Below, piece after piece: positions 38,948 through 50,537 of a DNA stretch of 64,000 nt; positions within the stretch are counted from its first letter, which is position 1, and each line of letters opens with the position of its first letter. The notes under the pieces were generated by a model. That model was not told the origin of the DNA, made no database searches, and worked only from the letters and a program-made list of their open reading frames with translations. Origin of the DNA: Mycolicibacterium monacense (GTDB lineage Bacteria; Actinomycetota; Actinomycetes; Mycobacteriales; Mycobacteriaceae); NCBI RefSeq assembly GCF_010731575.1, contig NZ_AP022617.1, positions 3,348,001 to 3,412,000 on the forward strand. The letters are read 5' to 3'. Both the position numbers and the translations under genes were made by a program.

Positions 38948-40189
38948 TCAGGCTGCGCGCAGCGCGGCCTGTGCACGCTTCTCGCGACGACGGCCCCGCA
39001 CCGCGGCGATGGACGACCGCAACCCGCGACGCTCGGTCGGCTCGAGATCGGCGAACATCCGCTCACTGCGGGTCTCGGGCGCGTTGTCGGGGGTGTCGCG
39101 CAGGTACTTGTCCGGCAACGACAGCTTGGCGATGGTGCGCCAGGTCTTGCCGTACTGCACCAGGAACGGACCCGTCGTGTAGGGCAGGTCGTACTTGTCG
39201 CAGACCTGCTGCACGCGCTTCGAGATCTCGTGCAGCCGATTGCTGGGCAGGTCCGGATACAGGTGATGCTCGATCTGGTGGCACAGGTTGCCGCTCATGA
39301 AGCGCAACAGCCAGCCGCCGGTGAAGTTGGCGCTGCCCAGCATCTGGCGCAGGTACCACTGCCCCTTGGACTCGCCGACCATGTCGGTCTTGGTGAACTT
39401 CTCCGCGCCGTCCGGGAAGTGACCGCAGAAGATCACCGCGTTGGACCACACGTTGCGGATGACGTTGGCCACCGCGTTGGCGGTCGCCGTCGACCGGAAG
39501 GTGGCACCCGGCGACAGCGAGGTCAGCGCGGGATAGGCGACGTAGTCCTTGGCGATCTGCGCACCCGCCTTGGCGGCGAATTCGCGAGCCCGGATCTTGC
39601 TCTCGTCCCGGTTGTCCCGGCCCTTGAAGATCTTGCCGAGCTCCACGTGCTGCAGTCCGACGCCCCACTCGAAACCGATGGCAAGAATGGCGTTGTAGAG
39701 CACGTTCCCGAGGTTGAACGGCTTCCACTTGGCATCGCGGGTGACGCGCAGCAGGCCGTAGCCCACGTCGTCGTCCATCCCGAGGATGTTGGTGTATTTG
39801 TGGTGCATGAAGTTGTGGGTGAACCGCCAGTGCTTGGAGGACCCGCCCATGTCCCACTCCCACGTCGAGGAGTGGATCTCGGGATCGTTCATCCAGTCCC
39901 ACTGACCGTGCATGACGTTGTGGCCGATCTCCATGTTCTCGACGATCTTGGCCACGCCCAGGGTCGCGGTGCCGGCCCACCAGGCCGACCGTCGGGAGCT
40001 CGCGGCCAGCATCAACCGGCCGGCCACCTCGAGTGCCCGCTGCGCCGCGATGGTGCGGCGGATATAGCGCGCGTCACGCTCGCCGAGGGAGTCTTCGATG
40101 TCTTGCCTGATCGCGTCGAGTTCGACACCCAGGCTCTCGATGTCGGCGTCGGTGAGATGTGCGAATTCAGGTACGTCTGTGATTGCCAT
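38948..40189 (-). CDS. desA3: Stearoyl-CoA delta-9 desaturase DesA3
   Basis: 413 residues with the three His boxes of membrane diiron desaturases: GHNVMH, HNFMHHKY and HQIEHHLYP. Makes oleoyl-CoA with electrons from the reductase encoded just upstream. The ATG has AAGGAGG 8 bases before it. Two tandem TACG-N4-CGTA palindromes lie 23-49 bp upstream, matching those at the reductase promoter. Equivalent to Rv3229c. Confidence 0.95.
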   Translation of the reverse strand: MAITDVPEFAHLTDADIESLGVELDAIRQDIEDSLGERDARYIRRTIAAQRALEVAGRLMLAASSRRSAWWAGTATLGVAKIVENMEIGHNVMHGQWDWMNDPEIHSSTWEWDMGGSSKHWRFTHNFMHHKYTNILGMDDDVGYGLLRVTRDAKWKPFNLGNVLYNAILAIGFEWGVGLQHVELGKIFKGRDNRDESKIRAREFAAKAGAQIAKDYVAYPALTSLSPGATFRSTATANAVANVIRNVWSNAVIFCGHFPDGAEKFTKTDMVGESKGQWYLRQMLGSANFTGGWLLRFMSGNLCHQIEHHLYPDLPSNRLHEISKRVQQVCDKYDLPYTTGPFLVQYGKTWRTIAKLSLPDKYLRDTPDNAPETRSERMFADLEPTERRGLRSSIAAVRGRRREKRAQAALRAA

Positions 40190-40211
40190 CTTGGCGCCTC
40201 CTTCCTCTACC

Positions 40212-40238
40212 TACGGTAGCGTAACCTACGAGATCGTA
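40212..40238. promoter_or_regulatory. Tandem operator pair upstream of desA3
   Basis: TACGGTAGCGTA (40212-40223) and TACGAGATCGTA (40227-40238) both fit TACG-N4-CGTA and are 15 bp apart. The second is the core of an 11-bp-arm palindrome (GTAACCTACGA and TCGTAGGTTAC around GA, 40221-40244). Confidence 0.75.
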
Positions 40239-40257
40239 GGTTACCAGTGGGTAACTA

Positions 40258-41388
40258 CTAAACGTCCAGAATGCAATCACCGGAGGCCGCCGACACGCAG
40301 GTCTGGATCCGGCTTCCGGCCTCGTGCTCGGCGCCGGTCCGCAGATCACGAACGTGACCGTCGACCAAGGGGACGACACACGACTGACAGATCCCCATCC
40401 GGCAGCCGAAGGGCATCTGGATGCCGGCCTTCTCCCCTGCATCCATCAGCGAGGTGGCCGCGTCGAGGTCGACGGTCTTGCCGCTGCGGGCGAACGTCAC
40501 CGTGCCGCCCGCCCCGTGCGGGGCCGCCTTGGCCACCGCGAACCGCTCCAAGTGCAGCTCGTCGGCGATCCCGGCCTGTTCCCAGACCTTCTCGGCGTCG
40601 TTGAGCATGCCCTCGGGACCGCAGGCCCAGGTCTGGCGCTCCCGCCAGTCGGGAACGATCTCGTCGAGCCGGGACAGGTCCAGACGCCCCTGCGTGCGCG
40701 TGGTCCGCACATGCAGGCGGTAACCCTCGTGGCCGTCCTGCAGGGCCGCCAACTCACCGCCGAACATGACGTCGGCCTCGGTCGGCGCAGAGTGCACGTG
40801 GACCACGTCGGTGATCTGATCGCGGCGCACGAGCGTGCGCAGCATCGACATCACCGGGGTGACGCCGGAACCGCCGGTGAGGAACAGCACCTTGGCCGGG
40901 GCCGGGTCCGGCATGACGAAATTCCCCTGCGGGGCCGCCAACCGCACGATCGTGCCGGGCGCCACCCCGCCGACGAGGTGTGTCGACAGAAAACCCTCGG
41001 GCATGGCTTTGACCGTGATCGTGATGGTGCGGCCGCCGCTGCGCGGGCTGGAGGTCAGCGAGTAGCTGCGCCACCGCCAACGACCGTCGATCAGCAGCCC
41101 GATGCCGATGTACTGGCCGGGCTGGTAGTCGAAGGTGAAACCCCACCCCGGTTTGATCACCAGCGTGGCGGAGTCCTCGGTCTCCCGGCGCACATTGATG
41201 ACGCGACCCCGCAACTCCCGCGCCGACCACAGCGGGTTGGCGAGTTGCAGGTAGTCATCGGGCAGCAGCGGCGTGGTGATCTTCGCGGCGATGTTGCGCA
41301 ACGCGTTGAGTGCCGGGTTCTTGGCCGCGACACGGGGACGGACGGTGTCGGCAACTCTGGCCGAGACTTTGATCTGACTCTTGGCCAT
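40258..41388 (-). CDS. DesA3-associated ferredoxin reductase (FAD/NAD(P)H + C-terminal [2Fe-2S])
   Basis: 376 residues. FAD motif RSYSLTS, NAD-binding [14 protein letters not shown] and CGPEGM, then a ferredoxin domain with CRMGICQSC and a fourth Cys near the end. Delivers electrons to DesA3 (Rv3230c-DesA3 pair in M. tuberculosis). 68 bp upstream of desA3 and preceded by the same double operator, so both units appear to answer to one repressor. Confidence 0.93.
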   Translation of the reverse strand: MAKSQIKVSARVADTVRPRVAAKNPALNALRNIAAKITTPLLPDDYLQLANPLWSARELRGRVINVRRETEDSATLVIKPGWGFTFDYQPGQYIGIGLLIDGRWRWRSYSLTSSPRSGGRTITITVKAMPEGFLSTHLVGGVAPGTIVRLAAPQGNFVMPDPAPAKVLFLTGGSGVTPVMSMLRTLVRRDQITDVVHVHSAPTEADVMFGGELAALQDGHEGYRLHVRTTRTQGRLDLSRLDEIVPDWRERQTWACGPEGMLNDAEKVWEQAGIADELHLERFAVAKAAPHGAGGTVTFARSGKTVDLDAATSLMDAGEKAGIQMPFGCRMGICQSCVVPLVDGHVRDLRTGAEHEAGSRIQTCVSAASGDCILDV

Positions 41389-41393
41389 GAACC

Positions 41394-41420
41394 TACGGTA
41401 CCGTAACTTACGGTCCCGTA
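41394..41420. promoter_or_regulatory. Tandem operator pair upstream of the desaturase reductase
   Basis: TACGGTACCGTA (41394-41405) is a perfect palindrome; TACGGTCCCGTA (41409-41420) follows 15 bp later. They begin 6 bp upstream of the ATG and must overlap the promoter or ribosome site. Confidence 0.75.
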
Positions 41421-41427
41421 TCCAGTC

Positions 41428-41928
41428 TTAGAGCAGGTCGAGCAAGAACGGCAGTTCCTGTGGGGCGTACCACGCCAGATCGTGGTCCTGGGCATCCCCG
41501 ACGGTCAGTTCGGCGTCCTCGTCCCCGAAATCGGCGACGTCCACGGCGTTGATCGCGAGCCGGACCGCGCCCTCCGCGTCGGCGTTGTCCACGTAGGCGG
41601 CAATCACCTCCGAATACTCCACGGGGCCGGTCAACCGGACCACTGCATCGTCGAGGTCCGGCCGGGCCGCCGCGCCCTCGACATCGGCGACGAGCACCGC
41701 GCGCCGAGGGGGCAGGTTCGACGCGCCGTCGTCGGCGGCCAACAGCCGCAGGGAGGCCAGGGCCGCATCGCGCAACGCCACCTCGGCCAGTTCCTCGTCG
41801 TCTCCCTCGGCGTAGGACTCGCGCAGCGTCGGCGTGACGGCGAACGCGGTGCCGTTCACGGCGCGCAGCGACCGGTCGGCGACGAGCTGGGCGAGCATGG
41901 CGAGGGTGACCGGGATGTAGACGCGCAT
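41428..41928 (-). CDS. Conserved hypothetical protein (Rv3231c-like)
   Basis: 166 residues, acidic, no signal or membrane segment. Starts MRVYIPVTLAMLAQL and is rich in Ala, Asp and Glu; no catalytic motif recognised. Conserved beside the desaturase system in mycobacteria. The operators at 41394-41420 lie just after its stop. Confidence 0.8.
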   Translation of the reverse strand: MRVYIPVTLAMLAQLVADRSLRAVNGTAFAVTPTLRESYAEGDDEELAEVALRDAALASLRLLAADDGASNLPPRRAVLVADVEGAAARPDLDDAVVRLTGPVEYSEVIAAYVDNADAEGAVRLAINAVDVADFGDEDAELTVGDAQDHDLAWYAPQELPFLLDLL

Positions 41929-41941
41929 CCCGCGAGACTAA

Positions 41942-43690
41942 CTACCTGGCGTCGGGATCCTTCTCCACCGAGATGATGAAGTCGTCGCCGTGTTCGATGA
42001 CGCCGTGGATGACCGCACTGTCCACCGCCTCCGCGGCGTACTTCTTCCGCACCACCAGCGGATCGTTGCGCAGGTCTTTGACCAGCGCCACCGCCAGCCC
42101 CACCATGACGAGGACGAAGGGCAGCGCGGCGATGATCGTGATGGTCTGCAGACCGGTCAGCGCGTCCGCGCCGCCGACCAGCAGCATCACCGCCGCCACC
42201 GCGCCCGTCGTGACGCCCCAGAAGATCACCACACCCCGGGTGGGTTTGATCGTGCCGCGCTCGGACAGCGAACCCATGACGATCGACGCGGCATCGGCGC
42301 CGGAGACGAAGAAGATCGCCACCAGCACCATCACCACGATGCTGGCCACGGTCGCGATCGGATACTGACCGAGCAGGGTGAACAACTGCTCCTCGTTGCT
42401 GCCCTCGCCGGCCAAATCCACCCCGCCCTGCTGGGTGTCGATGGCCGCGCCGCCGAGGATGCAGAACCACACCAGCGACACCAGGCTCGGCACCAGCAGC
42501 ACACCGGTGACGAACTGCCGGATGGTGCGTCCGCGCGAGATGCGGGCGATGAACATGCCGACGAACGGGGTCCACGAGATCCACCAGGCCCAGTAGAAGA
42601 TCGTCCACGACTGCAGCCAGGTGTCGACGTCGGGACCCTCGGCACCGGTGCGGGCCGACATCATCGCCAGGTCGGCGAGGTAGCTGCCCATCGAGGTCGG
42701 CAACAGGTTGAGGATGAACACCGTCGGGCCGACGACGAAGATGAACAACGCCAGCAGCAGCGCGAGCACCATGTTGATGTTCGACAGCCACTGAATGCCC
42801 CGCGCCACCCCGGAGACGGCCGACAGCACGAACGCGACCGTCAGGGCGGTGATGATGACGATGAGGACGGTGTTGCCGGTCTCGCCGATGCCGCCGACGA
42901 TCTGCAGGCCGCTGCGGATCTGCAACGCGCCCAAGCCCAGCGAGGCCGCCGACCCGAACAGGGTGGCGAAGATCGCCAGCATGTCGATCACCTTGCCCCA
43001 CGGCCCGTTGGCCCGGGATCCGATCAGGGGTTCGAACGCCGCGCTGATCAGTTGCAGCCGGCCCTTGCGGTAGACGCCGTAGGCGATGGCCAGCCCGACG
43101 ACGGCGTAGATCGCCCACGGATGGAGGGTCCAGTGGAACAGCGTGGTGGCCATCGCTGACTCGACGGCCTCGGCACCGGTCTCTGCACCGCCCTGTGGCA
43201 CGACGCCCGGTGGCGGGGTGGCGAAGTGGGTCAGCGGCTCGGCCACACCGAAGAACATCAGCCCGATGCCCATGCCTGCGCTGAACATCATCGCGACCCA
43301 CGAGACGCTGCGGAACTCGGGTTCCTCGTCGTCACGGCCGAGCGGGATGTTGCCGTAGCGACCGAGCGCCAGCCACAGCACGAAGACCACGAATCCCGAC
43401 GCGGCGAGCACGAACAGCCACCCGGTGTTGTCCATCACCCAGGTCAGGGCGTTCCCCGACGCCGTGGCCAGCGACTCGGTGCTGACGAACCCCCAGGCCA
43501 GGAATGCCACCGCGATGACGGCGGTGACGCCGAAGACCACCCAGTCGAGACCCCGGTAGCCGGTGTAGGCCTCCTCGTCGACCGGGATGTCGAGGATGGG
43601 ATGCGGGATCGCCTCATCGGTCGGCGACCTGATCGCGTCGACGCGGCGTCGGCGGTGTTTCTCGTTGTCCTTCTCTGAGCTGACCGTCAT
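41942..43690 (-). CDS. BCCT-family betaine/carnitine/choline transporter
   Basis: 582 residues, 12 hydrophobic segments. The GMGIGLMFFGVAEP glycine stretch and the family signature FYWAWWISWTPFVGMFIARISRG are intact, so substrate is a quaternary ammonium compound such as glycine betaine. Charged N-terminal (KHRRRR) and C-terminal tails, as in osmosensing BetP, though both are short. Not at this place in H37Rv. Confidence 0.93.
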   Translation of the reverse strand: MTVSSEKDNEKHRRRRVDAIRSPTDEAIPHPILDIPVDEEAYTGYRGLDWVVFGVTAVIAVAFLAWGFVSTESLATASGNALTWVMDNTGWLFVLAASGFVVFVLWLALGRYGNIPLGRDDEEPEFRSVSWVAMMFSAGMGIGLMFFGVAEPLTHFATPPPGVVPQGGAETGAEAVESAMATTLFHWTLHPWAIYAVVGLAIAYGVYRKGRLQLISAAFEPLIGSRANGPWGKVIDMLAIFATLFGSAASLGLGALQIRSGLQIVGGIGETGNTVLIVIITALTVAFVLSAVSGVARGIQWLSNINMVLALLLALFIFVVGPTVFILNLLPTSMGSYLADLAMMSARTGAEGPDVDTWLQSWTIFYWAWWISWTPFVGMFIARISRGRTIRQFVTGVLLVPSLVSLVWFCILGGAAIDTQQGGVDLAGEGSNEEQLFTLLGQYPIATVASIVVMVLVAIFFVSGADAASIVMGSLSERGTIKPTRGVVIFWGVTTGAVAAVMLLVGGADALTGLQTITIIAALPFVLVMVGLAVALVKDLRNDPLVVRKKYAAEAVDSAVIHGVIEHGDDFIISVEKDPDAR

Positions 43691-43750
43691 GGTCCGACCA
43701 TGAGAACCCGCGCAGGGATTCCCGTCAATCCCGGGACGGCCACGATCCGG

Positions 43751-45157
43751 TCACCGAGCGGCTTCCAGGAGTTCCTCGAGCGACTCCGACAGCAGACCGG
43801 GCAGGACGTCGACATCGCTCATCGCGTCGCGGTCGGCGTTGATGCCGAAGTACAGCTCGCCGTTGTAGGAGGTGACGCCGATCGCGAGCACCTGGTTGTG
43901 CAGCAGCGGTGGCACCGCATAGGTCTCCAACAATTTCGTGCCCGCGACGAACATCTGTTTCTGCGCACCGGGCACGTTGGTGATGAGCAGGTTGAACTGT
44001 CGGGCGGGGAAGGTGGTCGCCACCCGAATTCCCATGGCGTGCAACGTCGGTGGCGCGAACCCGGACAGGGTGACGATCGTGCGGGCATCCACCAGGCTGG
44101 GCGCGGTCGGGTGCGTCTCGGTGGCGTGGGCGATCTGCGACAGCCGCACCACCGCATTGCCCTCCCCCACCGGCAGGTCCACCAGGAACGGCGACACCTG
44201 GCTGATCGCCTGACCCGGTCCAGACGTGTCGATGTCGGCGTCGGGGTAGACCGACATCGGTGCCATCGCCCGCACGGTGGTGGTCGGGGTGACCGGTTCA
44301 CCGCGGGAGAGCAGCCAGTTGCGCAGGGCCCCGGCGACGACGGCGAGCACCACGTCGTTGATGTCGCAGTCGTAGCGTGCCCGCACGGTGCGGTAGTCCT
44401 CGAGACGGTGCCCGGCCACCGAGAATCGCCGGTTGCGCGACACGGTGGTGTTGAGCGGGCTGCTCGGCGCGGTGCCGCGGGCGAGGGTGCGGGCGATGTC
44501 GGCGACGCGGCGGCCGGCGGCGACGAGTTGTTCGGCGTTGGCGAGGTCGGTCACCACCGACCGGACCGCGGCGACCTGCTCGGCGGGGCGGGTGACCCAT
44601 TCACCGACCGCGCCGAGCAGCAGCGCCCGGTCGCTGGGCTCGCGCGCGGGGATCCAGATGTCCTCACCGAAGTCGGGCGGTTTCTGGGTGCGGTCGGCGA
44701 TGACGTGGCCGACCTCGAGCGCGGTCATACCGTTGACCAGCGCCTGATGGCTCTTCGTATAGATCGCGACGCGGTTCTTCGCCAATCCCTCGACCAGGTA
44801 CATCTCCCACAACGGCCGCGACTTGTCGAGCGGCCGCGAGCCGAGGCGGGCGACCAGGTCGTGCAGCTGGGCGTCGCTGCCCGGGGACGGGAGGGCCGAG
44901 CGACGGATGTGGTAGGTGATGTCGAAGTCACGGTCGTCGACCCAGACCGGCCGCGCGAGGCCCATGGTCACTTCGCGGACCTTCTGCCGATACCGCGGGA
45001 TCTGGGGCAGCCGCTGCTCGACGGTGTGCAGCAGGGTCTCGTAGCTCAGACCGCTGCGCGGTTTGCGCAGGATCGACAACGTGCCGACATACATCGGGGT
45101 CGAGGTGTCCTCCAGCCGGAAGAACTCCGCATCCGACGCCGACAGCCGGGTCACCAT
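43751..45157 (-). CDS. tgs3: WS/DGAT-family protein Tgs3 with altered active-site motif
   Basis: 468 residues with the WS/DGAT N-terminal (MVTRLSASDAEFFRLED) and C-terminal NVPGAQ/ YNGELYFGINADRD regions. The catalytic HHxxxDG motif reads HQALVNG (137-143), so the second His and the Asp are replaced. Family members make wax esters or triacylglycerol; this one may be inactive or act differently. GGGGAGG lies 6-7 bases before ATG 45157. Confidence 0.85.
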   Translation of the reverse strand: MVTRLSASDAEFFRLEDTSTPMYVGTLSILRKPRSGLSYETLLHTVEQRLPQIPRYRQKVREVTMGLARPVWVDDRDFDITYHIRRSALPSPGSDAQLHDLVARLGSRPLDKSRPLWEMYLVEGLAKNRVAIYTKSHQALVNGMTALEVGHVIADRTQKPPDFGEDIWIPAREPSDRALLLGAVGEWVTRPAEQVAAVRSVVTDLANAEQLVAAGRRVADIARTLARGTAPSSPLNTTVSRNRRFSVAGHRLEDYRTVRARYDCDINDVVLAVVAGALRNWLLSRGEPVTPTTTVRAMAPMSVYPDADIDTSGPGQAISQVSPFLVDLPVGEGNAVVRLSQIAHATETHPTAPSLVDARTIVTLSGFAPPTLHAMGIRVATTFPARQFNLLITNVPGAQKQMFVAGTKLLETYAVPPLLHNQVLAIGVTSYNGELYFGINADRDAMSDVDVLPGLLSESLEELLEAAR

Positions 45158-45332
45158 CCGACGCCTCCCCTTTCGTCGAATCCCGTGAGTTCCCCGCCAC
45201 GGTAGCGGCCCCGTCTGTACAGCCGCAGCACGGGTGCTCCGGACCTGCCGGGAACCGTGCGACGATGTCTGATGTCTGTTCCTCTCCAGCAGACGGTCGT
45301 CTTGTCCTGCCGAGCCGAGCCTGGAGACTGTC

Positions 45333-45857
45333 ATGACCCAGTCATCGCCGTCATCACCCGCACACGCCGAGCGTGCCTCGTTGACCTCACCGGTCGTCGA
45401 CTACGAACCCACCCCGATCGAGGTGTCTGTTCCGGCGTGTCCGGCGCCGTCACCGGCCGCCCTGCACCGGCGCACCCCACGCATGTTGCGCCCGGCCCCG
45501 CGGCCGGATGCGGATCCGGCGGCGCCGCGAGCGGCCGAACCAGTGGCGCCGCCCGCGGCGGTCGCGTTCGCCGACGTGGCACTGCGCCGAGTGCTCGAGG
45601 TGCTCGACCGCCGCAGGCCCGTCGTGCACCTCAAACCGCTGCTGGCGCCGCCGCTGCTCGACACCGTCGGCGCGCTGTGCCGGGTGCGCTACGGACGGCC
45701 CGCCACCCTGCGCCGCGTCCGGTTGCGCAGCGCGGGCCCGTTGGCCGCGGAGGTGTGCGCGACCTACACCCGCGGTGAACGCGTCCGCGCGATCGCCGCG
45801 CGGGTGGAGGTCGTCGGTGACGGCCGGTGGCAGCTGGTGGCGCTGCAGATCGGCTGA
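45333..45857 (+). CDS. Rv3235-family protein
   Basis: 174 residues. Disordered Pro/Ala-rich N-terminus (1-75) and a conserved C-terminal domain (VRYGRPATLRRVRLRSAGPLAAEV...GRWQLVALQIG). The family is found beside secA1 in actinobacteria, and a role near secretion or SecA is only guesswork. Stop lies 1 bp from the convergent secA1 stop. 175-bp divergent gap with tgs3. Confidence 0.8.
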   Translation: MTQSSPSSPAHAERASLTSPVVDYEPTPIEVSVPACPAPSPAALHRRTPRMLRPAPRPDADPAAPRAAEPVAPPAAVAFADVALRRVLEVLDRRRPVVHLKPLLAPPLLDTVGALCRVRYGRPATLRRVRLRSAGPLAAEVCATYTRGERVRAIAARVEVVGDGRWQLVALQIG

Positions 45858-45858
45858 C

Positions 45859-48702
<2,844 letters not shown>

Positions 48703-48806
48703 GCTTTTTCCCCTGTGGGTTGAGGTATCAGACCTGTCCCATGGTAGAGGTCGCAGCTGGCAACTCCGCCGTCCCGGCAGTCCCGGATGCGTGTCCGCGC
48801 GACGAA

Positions 48807-48832
48807 CCCCGCGACGGCACGGCGTCGCGGGG
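48807..48832 (-). terminator. Hairpin terminator after hpf
   Basis: Stem CCCCGCGACG/CGTCGCGGGG (10 bp, 6-nt loop) 28 bp after the hpf stop, in the gap before secA1. On the minus strand TTCGTC follows. Confidence 0.7.
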
Positions 48833-48860
48833 CTGTCGGCGGGCGGTCAGATGGGCCGGA

Positions 48861-49541
48861 TCAGGCCAGCCGGATCAACCCGTAGTCGTAGGCGTGCCTG
48901 CGGTACACGACGGTGGCCTTGTCGGTCTCCTTGTCGTGGAACAGGAAGAAGTCGTGGCCGACGAGTTCCATCTGCGACAGCGCATCGTCCACGGTCATCG
49001 GCGTGGCGGGATGGTCCTTGACGCGGACGATGCGCCCCGGTTCGTGATCGTCCAGCGTGAGGCCGTCGGGCAGGCCGGTGTCCTCGGCGGGCGCCGGGGT
49101 CTCCTGTTCGATCGCCGCGGTCGCCGCGGTGGCCTCGGCCACCGACACCGGACGCTTGTCCCCGTAGTGGATCTTGCGGCGGTCTTTGCTGCGGCGCAGC
49201 CGGTTCTCGAGTTTGCTCACCGCCGCCTCGAAGGCGGCGTAGAAACTGTCCGCGCAGGCCTCCCCCCGGACCACGGGACCACGTCCGCGCGCGGTGATCT
49301 CCACGTGCTGGCAGTTCTTGCGCTGGCGACGGTTCTTTTCGTGGTCGAGCTCGACGTCGAAGAGGTAGATGGTGCGGTCGAACCGTTCCAGCCGCGTGAG
49401 CTTCTCGGCGACGTAGGTTCGGAAGTGATCGGGAATCTCGACGTTGCGGCCCTTGACCACCACCTCGGCATTGGGCGCCTCCGCGGGGGGCTCGCCCTCG
49501 ATCACCATCGTGCGGTCGGTTTCGGTGGAATGCGTTGACAT
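48861..49541 (-). CDS. hpf: Long-form ribosome hibernation promoting factor
   Basis: 226 residues. N-terminal ribosome-binding domain (VVVKGRNVEIPDHFRTYVAEKLTRLERF) and C-terminal dimerisation domain (ATPMTVDDALSQMELVGHDFFLF). Inactivates 70S ribosomes under starvation/hypoxia (MPY/RafH family). ATG 49541 is chosen; the site upstream is weak, and GTG 49577 is an alternative. Equivalent to Rv3241c. Confidence 0.93.
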   Translation of the reverse strand: MSTHSTETDRTMVIEGEPPAEAPNAEVVVKGRNVEIPDHFRTYVAEKLTRLERFDRTIYLFDVELDHEKNRRQRKNCQHVEITARGRGPVVRGEACADSFYAAFEAAVSKLENRLRRSKDRRKIHYGDKRPVSVAEATAATAAIEQETPAPAEDTGLPDGLTLDDHEPGRIVRVKDHPATPMTVDDALSQMELVGHDFFLFHDKETDKATVVYRRHAYDYGLIRLA

Positions 49542-49621
49542 ACTTGGCAACTCGTTTCTCTTTCGCGTCGCACGCACGGCGCGTGCCCGGGGTTGTCACG
49601 AAACGCGCCGGCAGGAGTCGC

Positions 49622-49738
49622 ATGTCTCAGAAATCTGCCGCAGCCCACCGGCGCAAGGTGTCGACTGTCACCTCCTACCGTTGTGCGGCGAAGTGGCGCC
49701 TCGTTCCGGGCGCCTGCCGTGAATTCACGGGTGGTTAA
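49622..49738 (+). CDS. Possible small basic protein in the hpf-comF gap
   Basis: 38 residues, MSQKSAAAHRRKVSTVTSYR at the start, with three further Arg/Lys-rich turns and two Cys. AGGAG lies 5 bases before the ATG. It would run antisense to the hpf leader. No homology recognised. The rest of this 299-bp gap shows no clear element. Confidence 0.25.
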   Translation: MSQKSAAAHRRKVSTVTSYRCAAKWRLVPGACREFTGG

Positions 49739-49840
49739 GGCCGACGGTAGTCGTTGTTCACCCGGTCGGCCAGTGCTTGGTGAGACTGTTTCGAGTTCTT
49801 CACGATCGTTTGACATTTCGGCGATCGCCCACCCCGCCCA

Positions 49841-50455
49841 TCAGGCGTTGGCGAGGGTGAGTACGGCCAGCACGCCGGCGCCAGCCGTTTGCAGCACACG
49901 CACCGATTCCGTCGCGGTGGCACCGGTGGTGATGATGTCGTCGACGAGCACCACGGACCCGGCGACGGGCCGGACGAGCCTGATCCGGTTGGCGACGTTG
50001 CGCTGCCGGTCGGGCATGGACAGGCCGACCGAATCCCGGGTGAGCGCCCTGGAGCGCAGTGCCTGCACGACGTCGGGCGAGGCGGCGCGCGCGATCCTGG
50101 TCACCGGGTCGCCGCCACGGCGCCGGGCCGCGATACGGCGGGTAGGGGCCGGGACGAGGGTGACAGGCCGGTCGAGGATGCCCCAGGCACCGAGGTGTGC
50201 GAGACCGTCGCGCAGGGCGAGCGCCAGCGGGGCGATCAGATCGGTGCGGCCGCGTTCCTTCAGCCCGAGGATCGCGCGCCGCCGCGGGCCGGCGTAGCGG
50301 CCCAGGGAGAACACCGGTACACCCGGATCGAGGCGTGGGCTGACCAGATGTGGTTCGTCGGCCCGGACGGTCAGCGCCGCGGCGCACGGCTCACACCACC
50401 GCGACGACGGCCGGCCGCATCCGCCGCATTCGAGCGGGAGGACGAGGTCGAGCAT
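49841..50455 (-). CDS. comF: ComF-family phosphoribosyltransferase-like protein
   Basis: 204 residues. N-terminal zinc finger (CGGCGRPSSRWCEPC) and C-terminal PRT motif VVLVDDIITTGATATE. ComF is a DNA-uptake helicase accessory in competent bacteria; in mycobacteria, role unknown. ATG 50455 opens MLDLVLPLECGGC, the usual ComF start. Equivalent to Rv3242c. Divergent from the DUF2252 gene with an 82-bp gap. Confidence 0.9.
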   Translation of the reverse strand: MLDLVLPLECGGCGRPSSRWCEPCAAALTVRADEPHLVSPRLDPGVPVFSLGRYAGPRRRAILGLKERGRTDLIAPLALALRDGLAHLGAWGILDRPVTLVPAPTRRIAARRRGGDPVTRIARAASPDVVQALRSRALTRDSVGLSMPDRQRNVANRIRLVRPVAGSVVLVDDIITTGATATESVRVLQTAGAGVLAVLTLANA

Positions 50456-50537
50456 GGTGGCAGTGTCGGCGCAGGGTGTGACAGCCGCAATCGTGCAGTC
50501 CGGTGCGCCGATCGCCCGTCCGGCGTTGGATGTACCC

